Source: Spirosoma sp. SC4-14
Lineage (GTDB): Bacteria; Bacteroidota; Bacteroidia; Cytophagales; Spirosomataceae
Assembly (NCBI RefSeq): GCF_037201965.1
Contig: NZ_CP147518.1
Span: 7,619,001 to 7,683,000 of the forward strand
Direction: 5' to 3'
DNA: 64,000 nucleotides
Notes under the pieces: generated by a model
Told to the model about the DNA's origin: nothing
The model's input: the letters and a program-made list of their open reading frames with translations, nothing else
Database searches by the model: none
Part shown: piece by piece, positions 9,104 to 17,605 of the stretch
How the letters are laid out: the number at the start of each line of letters is the position of its first letter
Numbering within the stretch: position 1 is the first letter of the stretch
Made by a program: the position numbers and the translations under genes

Positions 9104-9264
9104 CCTAAATCGGTTGATTTCGTTTTATGTTACACTGGATAATCTGACGCTATCCGACAACATTTGGCTAAAAACTGATCAAAATTAGGCAAAATGCCCT
9201 GATTCGTCAAATGCTCGTTAGCGGGTTCTACGAATATCCGACTCTGCGCTCTGACAGGGTACTC

Positions 9265-9518
9265 TTAATAAACGAAAACAGGTCCCTCTTTCTCTGTTAC
9301 CAACCACTTTAGCATTCTCTCATCAGCATTTCGTTCGTGTGCAATTGTAGGGCTTATAGCATCAACTATCTGTTTAAGCTTACGAATCAGAAAAGAGGAA
9401 TGCCAATTTCCAGTTCGTAATGCCAGCCATGTGCAATGTCCGCAACTAGACGAAAGGCTAAGGGCTTTCGAGCTTCGATAAGCTTACGGGTAGTAATGCG
9501 ACAGTCGCCGTGTCTCAA
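9265..9518 (-). pseudogene. Possible decayed or frameshifted coding remnant
   Basis: Two overlapping minus-strand open frames look protein-like. One (9518 down to 9387) reads RITTRKLIEARKPLAFRLVA then DIAHGWHYELEIGIPLF and stops. The other (9483 down to 9265) reads GNWHSSFLIRKLKQIVDAIS then PTIAHERNADERMLKWL and VTEKEGPVFVY. A single frameshift near 9390 would join them into about 80 residues. Neither half matches a family I recognise and neither has a good start, so this may be chance. Confidence 0.2.
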
Positions 9519-9828
9519 TTAGCATAATCCGGCTTTGTGAAAAAGAATCAGAACACTCTTATCTCATGCGTTATCTCTATCCTCTATGCCTAAAACGTAC
9601 TTTTACAAATCGTTTACAATGTTTTGCATGGCTTTTTCAATTGCCAGAAAACGGGTCTCTACTTTTGGTTCGTATGACCGAACCAGGCAAAAATCTGCCC
9701 ATGGCCGATAGGTCAATAAGCGTATAAACTCTCTGTTTGAGCTTAAAAAGAGCAAATCCTATAGGCATTATAAAACCTATGGATTGTTAAATTTTCATAA
9801 CGAGACCAATCTTAAAAATCGGCTTACT

Positions 9829-9836
9829 TAGTTTTG
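9829..9836 (+). promoter_or_regulatory. -7 promoter element TAGTTTTG
   Basis: The octamer matches the Bacteroidota -7 consensus TAnnTTTG exactly and lies 40 bases before the ATG of the outer-membrane protein gene. No clear -33 element was seen. Confidence 0.4.
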
Positions 9837-9876
9837 CCCATCATTTCTGCCACAGCCATACGTTCAACCTTCTTAT

Positions 9877-12306
9877 ATGAAAAAATTTTTCGTATTCCTG
9901 CTTATTCTTTACCCATTCGTATCAATGGCTCAATCAGGTCTGGGACGAATTAATGGCCTACTTATCGACTCAACGACCTCTAAGCCAATTCCGTTTGCTA
10001 CTGTTGCGCTCCAAACACCCGACAGTAAGTTGCTAACGGGTGTAACTACCAACGACAAAGGTTCATTTATACTTGATCGAATCCCCTTTGGCAGGTATAA
10101 AGTGATTATCTCGTTTGTTGGCTACAAATCCCAAACCATCGACAACGTAACTCTTACGACTGGCAAGCCCGCTATTGATCTGGGCAGTATACTTGTACCG
10201 CCAGACAGCCGTAATTTGAAAGAGGTTAATGTTGTTGCTCAGAAACCGCTGGTAGAAGACAAAGGTGACCGGCTGGTTTATAATGCCGAAACTGATGTGT
10301 CGAATACCGGCGGCACGGCCGTGGATGTGTTGCGGAAGGTGCCTATGCTGACCGTAGATATGGATGGTAATCTGAAAATGCGCGGCAGTGGCAACATAAA
10401 GGTGCTGGTGAATGGCAAACCCTCCTCCATTATGGCCCGAAATCTGGCTGATGCGCTTAAGCAAATGCCTGCCAACATCATTAAAACGGTTGAAGTAATT
10501 ACTAGTCCCGGTGCAAAATACGATGCAGAAGGATCGGCAGGAGTAATCAACATTATTACCAAAAAAGGCGTAAAAGGCACTAATGGCACAATAAACGTGA
10601 CGGGCGGAAACCTAAATCGTTCGTTGGGAGGAAATTTGAACATCAAGGGCAAAAAACTCGGTCTGGCCATTTCGCTGAATGGCTATCAATACCGAAATAT
10701 TGGGGAAACGAGCAGTTTTCGAACGGCATTGTCTGATGGACAGCCAACCAGCTTTTTGCAGCAAAGTACAGCACGCGACAATACCGGTACGGGTGGCTTT
10801 GGCGAAATGAGCGTTGATTATGACCCCGATACAACGAACCGCATTAACTTTTCGGCCAATGCCTGGGGTGGAGATTTCCCGATGAACAGCACACTCGATA
10901 GCCGGCTGACCGATACCCAGGGCCAGGTTCTACAACAATATCATCGGGATATTAAGTATCGGAACCCTTACGGCAATACAGAATTTAACCTGGGCTGGAC
11001 CAAAACATTCAAAAAAACAGGGCAGGAATTCAGCCTGTTAACGCAATATGCCCGGATGCCCGACAATTATTACTATACCATTACACAAACCGACAGGCAG
11101 TCGGAGGTGCCTGCTTATCTGGAGCGTAGTACCAATCTTAGCCGAAACAATGAATATACCTTCCAGACCGATTATGCGCATCCCTTTACCACCTACACCA
11201 AACACGACACCCTCACGATAAAAGCGGAAATCGGAGCCAAAACTATTCTGCGCGACATTGGCAGCGAATTTGTTATTGAACAGGCCCTGACAGGTAAAGA
11301 AGTCGACTATGCGGTTGATCCGACCCGATCGAATGAGTTTACTTATAACCAGCGGGTAATGGCTGGCTATGCTTCACTCAAAATAGACACAAAACGGAAG
11401 TGGAACCTAACGGCCGGAACCCGCCTTGAACACACCAGCATCGACGGCAATTTCGTGACAACGCAGAGCCGTTTTTCGAACCAGTATCAGAATTTGATCC
11501 CGAGTTTTTCGCTGGCCAAAACCCTTGCCAGCAAGCATACGGTAAAAATTAGCTATACCCAACGAATTTCGCGGCCGCTAATCTGGTATTTGAATCCGTA
11601 TCGCAACTATAGTGACCCCAAAAATATACAGACAGGCAATCCATATCTGAATCCCGAACTCACCCACGCAACCGAGCTCTCCTATAGTACGTTCGGTGAG
11701 AGTGGTTCTTCTTTTAATGCGGCCCTGTTCTGGCGGCAAACAAACAACTCCATCGAATGGCTTTCAGCCGTCGATGCGCAGGGGGTAGCGCTGTCGGCTC
11801 CGCAAAACATTGGCCGCAATGCCAGCTACGGTGCAAACCTTAATTTGACGCTTCAACCCAACAAAAACATCAATCTTAGCATCAACAGTGAACTGACATA
11901 CGTACATCTGACTAGTATTGCGTTTCAGCAGCAAACGACCGGCTGGATATGGAGCATAAGTCCTAATTTTTCGTATAAACTACCCAAAGACTGGACCCTG
12001 CAAAGCAACGGTTTTGTAAGCTCAGGCTGGGTATCCCTGCAAAGTCGCAATACAGGCTGGTACTATTACAGCTTATCAGCTAAGAAGGAATTTATCGACA
12101 AAAAAGCCAGCCTGACGCTGAACATCAATAACCCATTCAATCGGGATGTCAAGATCACAAGCAATCAGTTTGCTCCTTCTTACACTGCCCAAAACATTTC
12201 GTTTTATATGAACCGTTCTGTACGGCTTACGGTCAGCTATAAATTCGGTCAGATGAGTTCGGGCGGAAAGCAAAGCCGCAAAATCAGTAACGACGATAAG
12301 AAATAA
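9877..12306 (+). CDS. TonB-dependent receptor-like outer membrane protein
   Basis: The 809-residue protein starts with a signal peptide (MKKFFVFLLILYPFVSMAQ). Residues 24-105 form a CarboxypepD regulatory-like beta-sandwich (GYKSQTIDNVTL at its end). A plug domain follows at about 135-235, with VLRKVPMLTVDMDGNLKMRG and SSIMARNLADALKQMPANII, then EVITSPGAKYDAEGSAGVIN. From about 240 to the end it forms a barrel of the outer membrane beta-barrel family found in Bacteroidota (OMP_b-brl_3 type). The last strand is TVSYKF-like, followed by a short basic tail. It lacks an obvious SusD partner, so it may act as a single-gene importer or adhesin; the ligand is unknown. Confidence 0.88.
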   Translation: MKKFFVFLLILYPFVSMAQSGLGRINGLLIDSTTSKPIPFATVALQTPDSKLLTGVTTNDKGSFILDRIPFGRYKVIISFVGYKSQTIDNVTLTTGKPAIDLGSILVPPDSRNLKEVNVVAQKPLVEDKGDRLVYNAETDVSNTGGTAVDVLRKVPMLTVDMDGNLKMRGSGNIKVLVNGKPSSIMARNLADALKQMPANIIKTVEVITSPGAKYDAEGSAGVINIITKKGVKGTNGTINVTGGNLNRSLGGNLNIKGKKLGLAISLNGYQYRNIGETSSFRTALSDGQPTSFLQQSTARDNTGTGGFGEMSVDYDPDTTNRINFSANAWGGDFPMNSTLDSRLTDTQGQVLQQYHRDIKYRNPYGNTEFNLGWTKTFKKTGQEFSLLTQYARMPDNYYYTITQTDRQSEVPAYLERSTNLSRNNEYTFQTDYAHPFTTYTKHDTLTIKAEIGAKTILRDIGSEFVIEQALTGKEVDYAVDPTRSNEFTYNQRVMAGYASLKIDTKRKWNLTAGTRLEHTSIDGNFVTTQSRFSNQYQNLIPSFSLAKTLASKHTVKISYTQRISRPLIWYLNPYRNYSDPKNIQTGNPYLNPELTHATELSYSTFGESGSSFNAALFWRQTNNSIEWLSAVDAQGVALSAPQNIGRNASYGANLNLTLQPNKNINLSINSELTYVHLTSIAFQQQTTGWIWSISPNFSYKLPKDWTLQSNGFVSSGWVSLQSRNTGWYYYSLSAKKEFIDKKASLTLNINNPFNRDVKITSNQFAPSYTAQNISFYMNRSVRLTVSYKFGQMSSGGKQSRKISNDDKK

Positions 12307-12315
12307 GCCGACTCA

Positions 12316-13266
12316 TTACCCGTTTCGCGCGGCTGCCCGTTTCAGGTCTTCAATCACAATCTCCTCAAAGCCGGGTAAAGTTTTGTAGGCATAGGTAGCT
12401 CGCCAGGAGGTATCGGTGTAGTCGTAGGAAACTTCCAGATAAGGCTTTGTTTCGGCTGGCTCCGTATCGCTTTGCCGAACATTGATCCGAACGGGTATAT
12501 GCTCATAATACCTGAAATAGTTCGGATGAGTCAGATAACCGAGCGGGGTTGTATCCCAGGGCACAAAGCCATCGACGCCAAAAAGCGACTCATTGAACTG
12601 TTGCCAGGGCCGCAACTGATCATAGACCCACTGATCTGCTTCTGTTCCATTGTTCAGAAACTCAATATCCGTTTTGCCAAGAAACAGGTAAATACTACAC
12701 TCATAACCCGATAAAACCATGTTGATGCCCGCATCGAATAAAATCCGAAACGATTCGGGGTCCATCTCAAAGTTGTAATCGCCCACCGACATTTTTTCCA
12801 GTCCGGGCTTAAAAGGTAAACCCGGCGTACGACCACCGCAAACAATTACTTCTTCGATCTGCGGAATTAGTTCAGGATGATTCTGTACTACGGTGGCGAC
12901 ATTGGTAAGCGGGCCAATGGCCAGAATGGGCATTTTTTCGTGGCGAAGTGCATTGGCTAAAGCCCGACTGGCATCGTTTTCGATACCAACGTCTTTGGCC
13001 GTATCCGAGCCTCGATAAACCGGAATTGTCCGGCCCGTTTTGTTATACCAGCCCAGTATTTTCTGCGTCACTTCGTAGGAATAGTTTGCATAGGTGATGG
13101 TGCTGATACCAACCAGTTCCACTTTGTCAGGATGCTCCAGAGCCATTATGAGCGCAATGGCATCATCGACTTCACGGGGCGTTTTATCCTTCATTCCGAT
13201 CATTATATCGGTATCGAGCCAGATACGGCGAGGTACTGAAGATGGTTCAGCAGACGGAGTCAACAT
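12316..13266 (-). CDS. Inosine-uridine-type nucleoside hydrolase
   Basis: The 316-residue protein belongs to the nucleoside N-ribohydrolase family, which splits ribonucleosides to ribose and base using a calcium ion. The calcium-binding aspartates appear as D18 and D20 (RIWLDTD) and D34-D35 (EVDDAIAL). The spacing between them is about ten residues longer than in the classical DTDPGxDD motif, suggesting a subfamily with a loop in the active site. AIGPLTNVATVV near 117 and YNFEMDPES near 164 are the other family signatures. It is preceded on the same strand, 99 bases away, by a methylthioribose-kinase-like gene, so the two may act together on 5'-methylthioadenosine. It converges with the outer-membrane gene with only nine bases between stops. 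Confidence 0.85.
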   Translation of the reverse strand: MLTPSAEPSSVPRRIWLDTDIMIGMKDKTPREVDDAIALIMALEHPDKVELVGISTITYANYSYEVTQKILGWYNKTGRTIPVYRGSDTAKDVGIENDASRALANALRHEKMPILAIGPLTNVATVVQNHPELIPQIEEVIVCGGRTPGLPFKPGLEKMSVGDYNFEMDPESFRILFDAGINMVLSGYECSIYLFLGKTDIEFLNNGTEADQWVYDQLRPWQQFNESLFGVDGFVPWDTTPLGYLTHPNYFRYYEHIPVRINVRQSDTEPAETKPYLEVSYDYTDTSWRATYAYKTLPGFEEIVIEDLKRAAARNG

Positions 13267-13365
13267 AGAACGGGTTAGTCAATAATAATACGTCAGATTT
13301 GCCATTGGATACTTTGCGATGAGTACCGTTTATTCGAATAACCAATGACCGAACACAAAACCGAA

Positions 13366-14391
13366 TCAGACAATCATTCGGCGGGCTTCTTCCAAAAGCT
13401 GTTGTTTTTGTTCGAGCGATAAACTCAGGGGTAGTTGCGCCAGGCCAATCAATCGACGTATGATTTCAACACCCGTGAATTGTTGCCGTAAGGTATCATC
13501 GAAACCTACCGGCTTTTCGTAGTTTGTCAGAATCGCTTCCAGTGTGCTGAAGGGCTGCTGGGCCATCATTAGGTGAGCAATCATTACGCCCAGATCAAAC
13601 TCGGGTGGGCCATAAAAACAAAATTCCGGGTCGATTATTTTCACCGTTGTTTCGCCATCGGAGTCGATCTGTAACCAGCTTCCGGGATAATAATCGCCAT
13701 GAAGCAACGTCCGGTGAGGATGTTCGTCCGTGTGGTTATCGTTCTCGTCCAGATAAAGACGCCCAAGTCTACGCACAATCTTTTTCAGCTCTACATCCTG
13801 CTTGTAGGGTATAGCAACGTCCTGCAAACCGGGCTGAATTGTATTAAGATCGAACCCGTTTTCGAGTAGAAACGGGTAATTGAAGATGTGCTCATGATTA
13901 AGCGCCCGCATTTCCTGATTAACAAAGACGGGGTCAGGAACTTCGGCCAAAAACTGATGATGCAACTCGGATAAATATTCGATGAGGGCCCAGGCATCGG
14001 CCTCACTCAGGAGCTGGCTGGGTTTATATAAAAAGGTATAATCGCGGGCCGTTCCCAAATCCTGAAGTACCAGAATATTATTTTCTTCATCGGTACCAAG
14101 CAATTGTGGCATATAACTGGCCAACATTGGCACAGGCTGGGTTTTCTCGTAGAATCGTCCTTCAATGATTGCCCGGTTTGCCGGAGCCGGAATAGACGGA
14201 TACTTTTCTACGTAGGCACGCGACTGCTTTATAATAAGCGTGCGATTAAGCGTTATTACGCGCAAGGTGTAATTCATATTACCCTCTCCGGGCTTCTCGA
14301 CCGCCGAAATTACTTCGTTCGTATCGAGCCAGCCGCGCCGACGAAGGTAGTCTTGCAGCATAATAAGGTTTTGGGCGTCCAGGTGCACCAT
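13366..14391 (-). CDS. Phosphotransferase, methylthioribose-kinase-like
   Basis: This 341-residue kinase belongs to the aminoglycoside phosphotransferase superfamily. The nucleotide loop is EKPGEGNMNYTLRV near residue 27, followed by TLIIKQSRAYVEKYP, which closely recalls the GDGNLN and IIKQ-PY segments of methylthioribose kinase MtnK. The catalytic loop LLHGDYYPGSW is near 229, and the metal-binding IIDPEFCFYGPPEFDLG near 253 again matches the MtnK pattern DPEFAFYGP. The likely reaction is ATP-dependent phosphorylation of 5-methylthioribose or a similar sugar. The nucleoside hydrolase gene directly downstream could supply that sugar. No other methionine-salvage gene is in view, so a different sugar or antibiotic-like substrate is possible. 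Confidence 0.7.
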   Translation of the reverse strand: MVHLDAQNLIMLQDYLRRRGWLDTNEVISAVEKPGEGNMNYTLRVITLNRTLIIKQSRAYVEKYPSIPAPANRAIIEGRFYEKTQPVPMLASYMPQLLGTDEENNILVLQDLGTARDYTFLYKPSQLLSEADAWALIEYLSELHHQFLAEVPDPVFVNQEMRALNHEHIFNYPFLLENGFDLNTIQPGLQDVAIPYKQDVELKKIVRRLGRLYLDENDNHTDEHPHRTLLHGDYYPGSWLQIDSDGETTVKIIDPEFCFYGPPEFDLGVMIAHLMMAQQPFSTLEAILTNYEKPVGFDDTLRQQFTGVEIIRRLIGLAQLPLSLSLEQKQQLLEEARRMIV

Positions 14392-14418
14392 ATCGATCAG
14401 AGTATTTTCAGACAGCAG

Positions 14419-14442
14419 TTAGTCATTAAATGTAATGACTAA
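14419..14442. promoter_or_regulatory. Inverted repeat upstream of the kinase gene
   Basis: TTAGTCATTA (14419-14428) and TAATGACTAA (14433-14442) are exact reverse complements with a 4-base spacer, 28 bases upstream of the kinase start and 77 bases after the porZ stop. It could be an operator for the kinase/hydrolase pair or a weak terminator for porZ. Confidence 0.4.
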
Positions 14443-14518
14443 TGACAGGTATGTAAGATGGCATACGTTCACCAATACCAAATAGATTGACAACCAATTG
14501 CCAGGTAATCTGTTTTGC

Positions 14519-16807
14519 CTACCGAACTACAGCCAGCTTACCGGCTACCCCTTCGAGGCCATCGGCCGTAACAACCACAACCAGATAAATACCGGTTTGA
14601 GCCGAACGCCCCCGATAATCGCGCAAATTCCAACTAGCAGTTCCTCCCTGCGAACGGGTCTCGTATACCAGTTGTCCGCCCGCATCCATAATTTTCACAG
14701 TCGAATTTTCGGTTAATCCGCTAATGCCAACCGTACCGCTAAAATCGGGACGAACCGGATTCGGAAAAATAGTCAGGTTGCTCAGCACAGGAGCGGGTTC
14801 GGTAGCTGGCCCCTGATAGGCTACCAGCCCATTAGGGGTTTCAATAAATATTTTTCCACTAACCGGCTCTATAGCAAGAGCCTGAATGGTATTAGTTGGT
14901 AATGGGCTGTTATCGGCCGTAAAGGTATCCAGCAATTGTGAGCCATCGGATGTGACATGATACAATCCTGAGCGTGTACCGATCCATTTTCGATTTCCTC
15001 CATCCACCGCAATTGCCGTGACGGGTTCGTTCGCCAGCAACCGGCGTCGGTTCAATATGGGTGGCTGTGCGTCGATGGTAGCGTCGAATGCTCCCGCTGG
15101 ATTATCGAAAACAGTAGGCCCCAGGTCGGTGCCGACCCAAATAGCCCCGTTTCGATCTTTTGCTACTGCCTGAACAGCGTTCGTTAGCAGCCCCCCCTGC
15201 CCCGTTTGCGACGTCAGCAACCGGCTTCGGTTTGTTTGTGGATCGAACACCAAAATTCCTCCCGAGCTCAGCCGAAGCCAGATAAAACCATTATCGTCGG
15301 GAACTACCTGATTAATTGTAATCAGTCCCACCGCCGGAAAGGACTGAAACTGCCCATCGGCCCGCCGAACGTGCAGCGTAGCCTGCTGTGCATTATAGCC
15401 CGCCGTGCTTATCCACAAATTCCCGTCTAAATCTGTTGCCAGACTACTAATGTAAGGTCCAACCGAGGCTGGCAACATGATGGGGGTTAGCGATTGTCCA
15501 TCGGCCCAGCTCCATAAACCACCACCGTAGCTACTCAGATAGAGTTTCTGCTCTGTAGCCAGATAAACCGCCGAATTGAATCCTATTGCGGGGCCATTTC
15601 CGGCCTCTCCCACCCATCGGCCGTTAGCCACCGACAACCTCTCAAAAGGCGGCCGGGCTGTTGTTCGCTGTGTGGCATCCTGGGGTCCATTTGGTAGGGC
15701 AACCAGATTTTGCGAATAGGCAAATAAGCCCAAAAACGAATCCTGTGTGGGTCCTTCGGGTAGTATTTGCTGAAATGAACCGGCACTACCAAGCAGCAAA
15801 CCACTTTGCGAATCGGCTACCCATACCTGGTTTCCATCGGCCACAACCTCTACTGGATTTACTAATAACGAACCCGTATATGTAGCTGACCCCGCTACCG
15901 TAACCCCCGTTTCGGTAGCCAGAATCAAGGCCTCCGAAGCTGAAAACTGCCGGATTATGGCATTCTGCATGGGCTGGGTCAATAGCCAGCCTGATGACTG
16001 GCGCTCATAAATTCCCACCCCATTTACCGTTACTGACAGTCGATTCTGATTGGTAGCAATCGACTCTAGTTGCAAAGCGGGTGCAGGAATCATTGCCCAG
16101 TTTGCCGGATCGGCTATGTTGACAGCAGCAGCAAAGCGTACGGCCCGTAGCCTGCGGCCGGTTTCGGTCGACAGTAATGGCGCGGTCAATGCATAGAGGC
16201 TGTCGGTCGTTACGGTCGTTTGGTAGATGGGTAGTGCCGAACCGTCGGTTCGCTGGCTGAAATAGGTATCCCGAATTTCGTTTTTTAGCAGGTTCAAAAC
16301 AACCAGCCCAAAATCGGTACTCAGATAAGCATAATCGCCCACCCGGTTTATATGATTGATGGTTCGGGAAGAAGGTAGATTGGTGGCCGTAACAATTGTA
16401 TTGACATTCTGCACAGAACCCGGCTCATTGGAGTCCGTCAATGACAAAAAATCCAGATTACCATTACGATAGGCGATCAATAGCCGCTTTTGGTTGGTCA
16501 GATAAGCCAGACGGCTGATTCCAATATCACTCAATCCGTCTACTTTCGATAATGTTCTGGTTTCTGAACTGGCTTTATCATAATAGAACAAGCCATTCTG
16601 ACTGGCCGCATAAACTTTACTACCTGCCACCACCACCGACTGCCCCAACCGATAACTTACGTATGGCTGCCAGGTACCAATCTGGGCGAATGATGGGAGT
16701 TGACCAGTAAGGACAAGTGCATGAAGAATGAAGAATACTCCGAAAAACCCAGGTCGGTACTGACCTCTTTTCTGCGTACGGAACCAGGCAAAACGCTTAT
16801 TCGTCAT
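14519..16807 (-). CDS. porZ: Type IX secretion component PorZ-like propeller protein
   Basis: The protein has about 762 residues from the chosen ATG (16805-16807), ten bases after the tdk stop. A longer frame reaches back into tdk, but only this start or the ATG 21 bases upstream puts the signal segment (ending LPSFAQIGTWQ) near the N-terminus. The body is a two-part beta-propeller of the two-component-regulator type, beginning GTWQPYVSYRLGQSVVVAGS with repeats such as VYAASQNGLFYYD, DGLSDIGISRL and NLWISTAGYNAQ. The last 85 residues form a type IX sorting domain (NLTIFPNPVRPDFSGTV onward, with GIYLVVV near the end). In Porphyromonas, PorZ is a surface protein needed for anionic lipopolysaccharide attachment of cargo. 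The other secretion genes are not adjacent. Confidence 0.82.
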   Translation of the reverse strand: MTNKRFAWFRTQKRGQYRPGFFGVFFILHALVLTGQLPSFAQIGTWQPYVSYRLGQSVVVAGSKVYAASQNGLFYYDKASSETRTLSKVDGLSDIGISRLAYLTNQKRLLIAYRNGNLDFLSLTDSNEPGSVQNVNTIVTATNLPSSRTINHINRVGDYAYLSTDFGLVVLNLLKNEIRDTYFSQRTDGSALPIYQTTVTTDSLYALTAPLLSTETGRRLRAVRFAAAVNIADPANWAMIPAPALQLESIATNQNRLSVTVNGVGIYERQSSGWLLTQPMQNAIIRQFSASEALILATETGVTVAGSATYTGSLLVNPVEVVADGNQVWVADSQSGLLLGSAGSFQQILPEGPTQDSFLGLFAYSQNLVALPNGPQDATQRTTARPPFERLSVANGRWVGEAGNGPAIGFNSAVYLATEQKLYLSSYGGGLWSWADGQSLTPIMLPASVGPYISSLATDLDGNLWISTAGYNAQQATLHVRRADGQFQSFPAVGLITINQVVPDDNGFIWLRLSSGGILVFDPQTNRSRLLTSQTGQGGLLTNAVQAVAKDRNGAIWVGTDLGPTVFDNPAGAFDATIDAQPPILNRRRLLANEPVTAIAVDGGNRKWIGTRSGLYHVTSDGSQLLDTFTADNSPLPTNTIQALAIEPVSGKIFIETPNGLVAYQGPATEPAPVLSNLTIFPNPVRPDFSGTVGISGLTENSTVKIMDAGGQLVYETRSQGGTASWNLRDYRGRSAQTGIYLVVVVTADGLEGVAGKLAVVR

Positions 16808-16817
16808 TCTACACGAT

Positions 16818-17444
16818 TCATTTTTCATCTTCGTCTTCGTAGACCCACTCTTTCCGGCCTGCTTCTTCGCCCAGGTTAAAGCAGCGTCGGCAGCGCGCTT
16901 CATAGCTATCGGTTTCGCCCAGCAATACCCGCTCGTTTGACGGAACTAGCCGATAAGAATAATGAGCAATATCGCCACAAACCACACAAATGGCATGAAC
17001 TTTAGTGACATATTCGGCAGTAGCCATCAATTGCGGCATACAACCAAATGGTTTACCCGAAAAGTCCATATCAAGCCCCGCAATAACCACTCGTTTGCCC
17101 TGATTAGCCAATGTACAACAAACCTCAACAATTTCCTGATCGAAAAACTGTGCTTCATCGATACCAACCACGTCGCAGTCACCCGCCCGCGATAAAATTT
17201 GGCCCGCTGTTTGCACAGGAGTAGAATGGATTGTCAGTGCCGAATGCGAAACGATATTTTCCTCATGATAGCGGGTATCGAGACTTGGCTTAAAAATGCG
17301 GACCTGAAGCTTGGCAATTCGGGCTCGTGTAAGCCGCCGAATCAGTTCTTCGGTCTTGCCGGAGAACATCGATCCACAGATGATCTCAATCCAGCCAGTG
17401 CGCAGGTGAGGAGGTTCGCGCCGTCGAGTAGGTTCAATAAACAT
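16818..17444 (-). CDS. tdk: Thymidine kinase
   Basis: The 208-residue enzyme phosphorylates thymidine for the dTTP salvage route. It is of the small, type II bacterial kind. The P-loop GSMFSGKTEELIRRL starts near residue 24. The Walker B-like segment VVGIDEAQFFDQ near 93 carries the catalytic Glu. The structural zinc site is formed by CVVCGD and CRRCF pairs near 155 and 187. The C-terminus is acidic. The porZ gene follows ten bases downstream, so the two are probably cotranscribed. Confidence 0.95.
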   Translation of the reverse strand: MFIEPTRRREPPHLRTGWIEIICGSMFSGKTEELIRRLTRARIAKLQVRIFKPSLDTRYHEENIVSHSALTIHSTPVQTAGQILSRAGDCDVVGIDEAQFFDQEIVEVCCTLANQGKRVVIAGLDMDFSGKPFGCMPQLMATAEYVTKVHAICVVCGDIAHYSYRLVPSNERVLLGETDSYEARCRRCFNLGEEAGRKEWVYEDEDEK

Positions 17445-17560
17445 GTGGTGTCAGTCGTTGTTGAAGCCGAGTGCTTTTGATCGAATGAATCGGGTTTCGA
17501 TCCAGACTGTGTTTCCGGCTACAAAATCACTTTTTTAATTTCTTATCGGGCAAAAAGCGG

Positions 17561-17585
17561 TTTGTGTCCGAAAACTTTATCTTTA
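17561..17585 (+). promoter_or_regulatory. Promoter that fixes the downstream start
   Basis: TTTG at 17561-17564 and TATCTTTA at 17578-17585 resemble the -33 and -7 elements. The spacing is short. If used, transcription starts near 17592, which excludes an in-frame ATG at 17564 and favours the ATG at 17606. Confidence 0.4.
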
Positions 17586-17605
17586 CAAAACAAAGGCTTT
17601 TCCCG

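Larger units (their letters stand above)
9104..9876. other. 773-base intergenic region
   Basis: No intact gene was found. It holds the upstream region of pdhB at the left, a possible minus-strand coding remnant at 9265-9518, and the promoter of the outer-membrane protein gene at the right. A small imperfect stem (CCTATAGG / CCTATGG near 9757-9782) is also present. No RNA gene motif was recognised. Confidence 0.5.

Noticed and set aside
16808..16903. Longer porZ start at 16903
   Set aside because: It would overlap tdk by 86 bases and put about 30 charged residues before the signal peptide.
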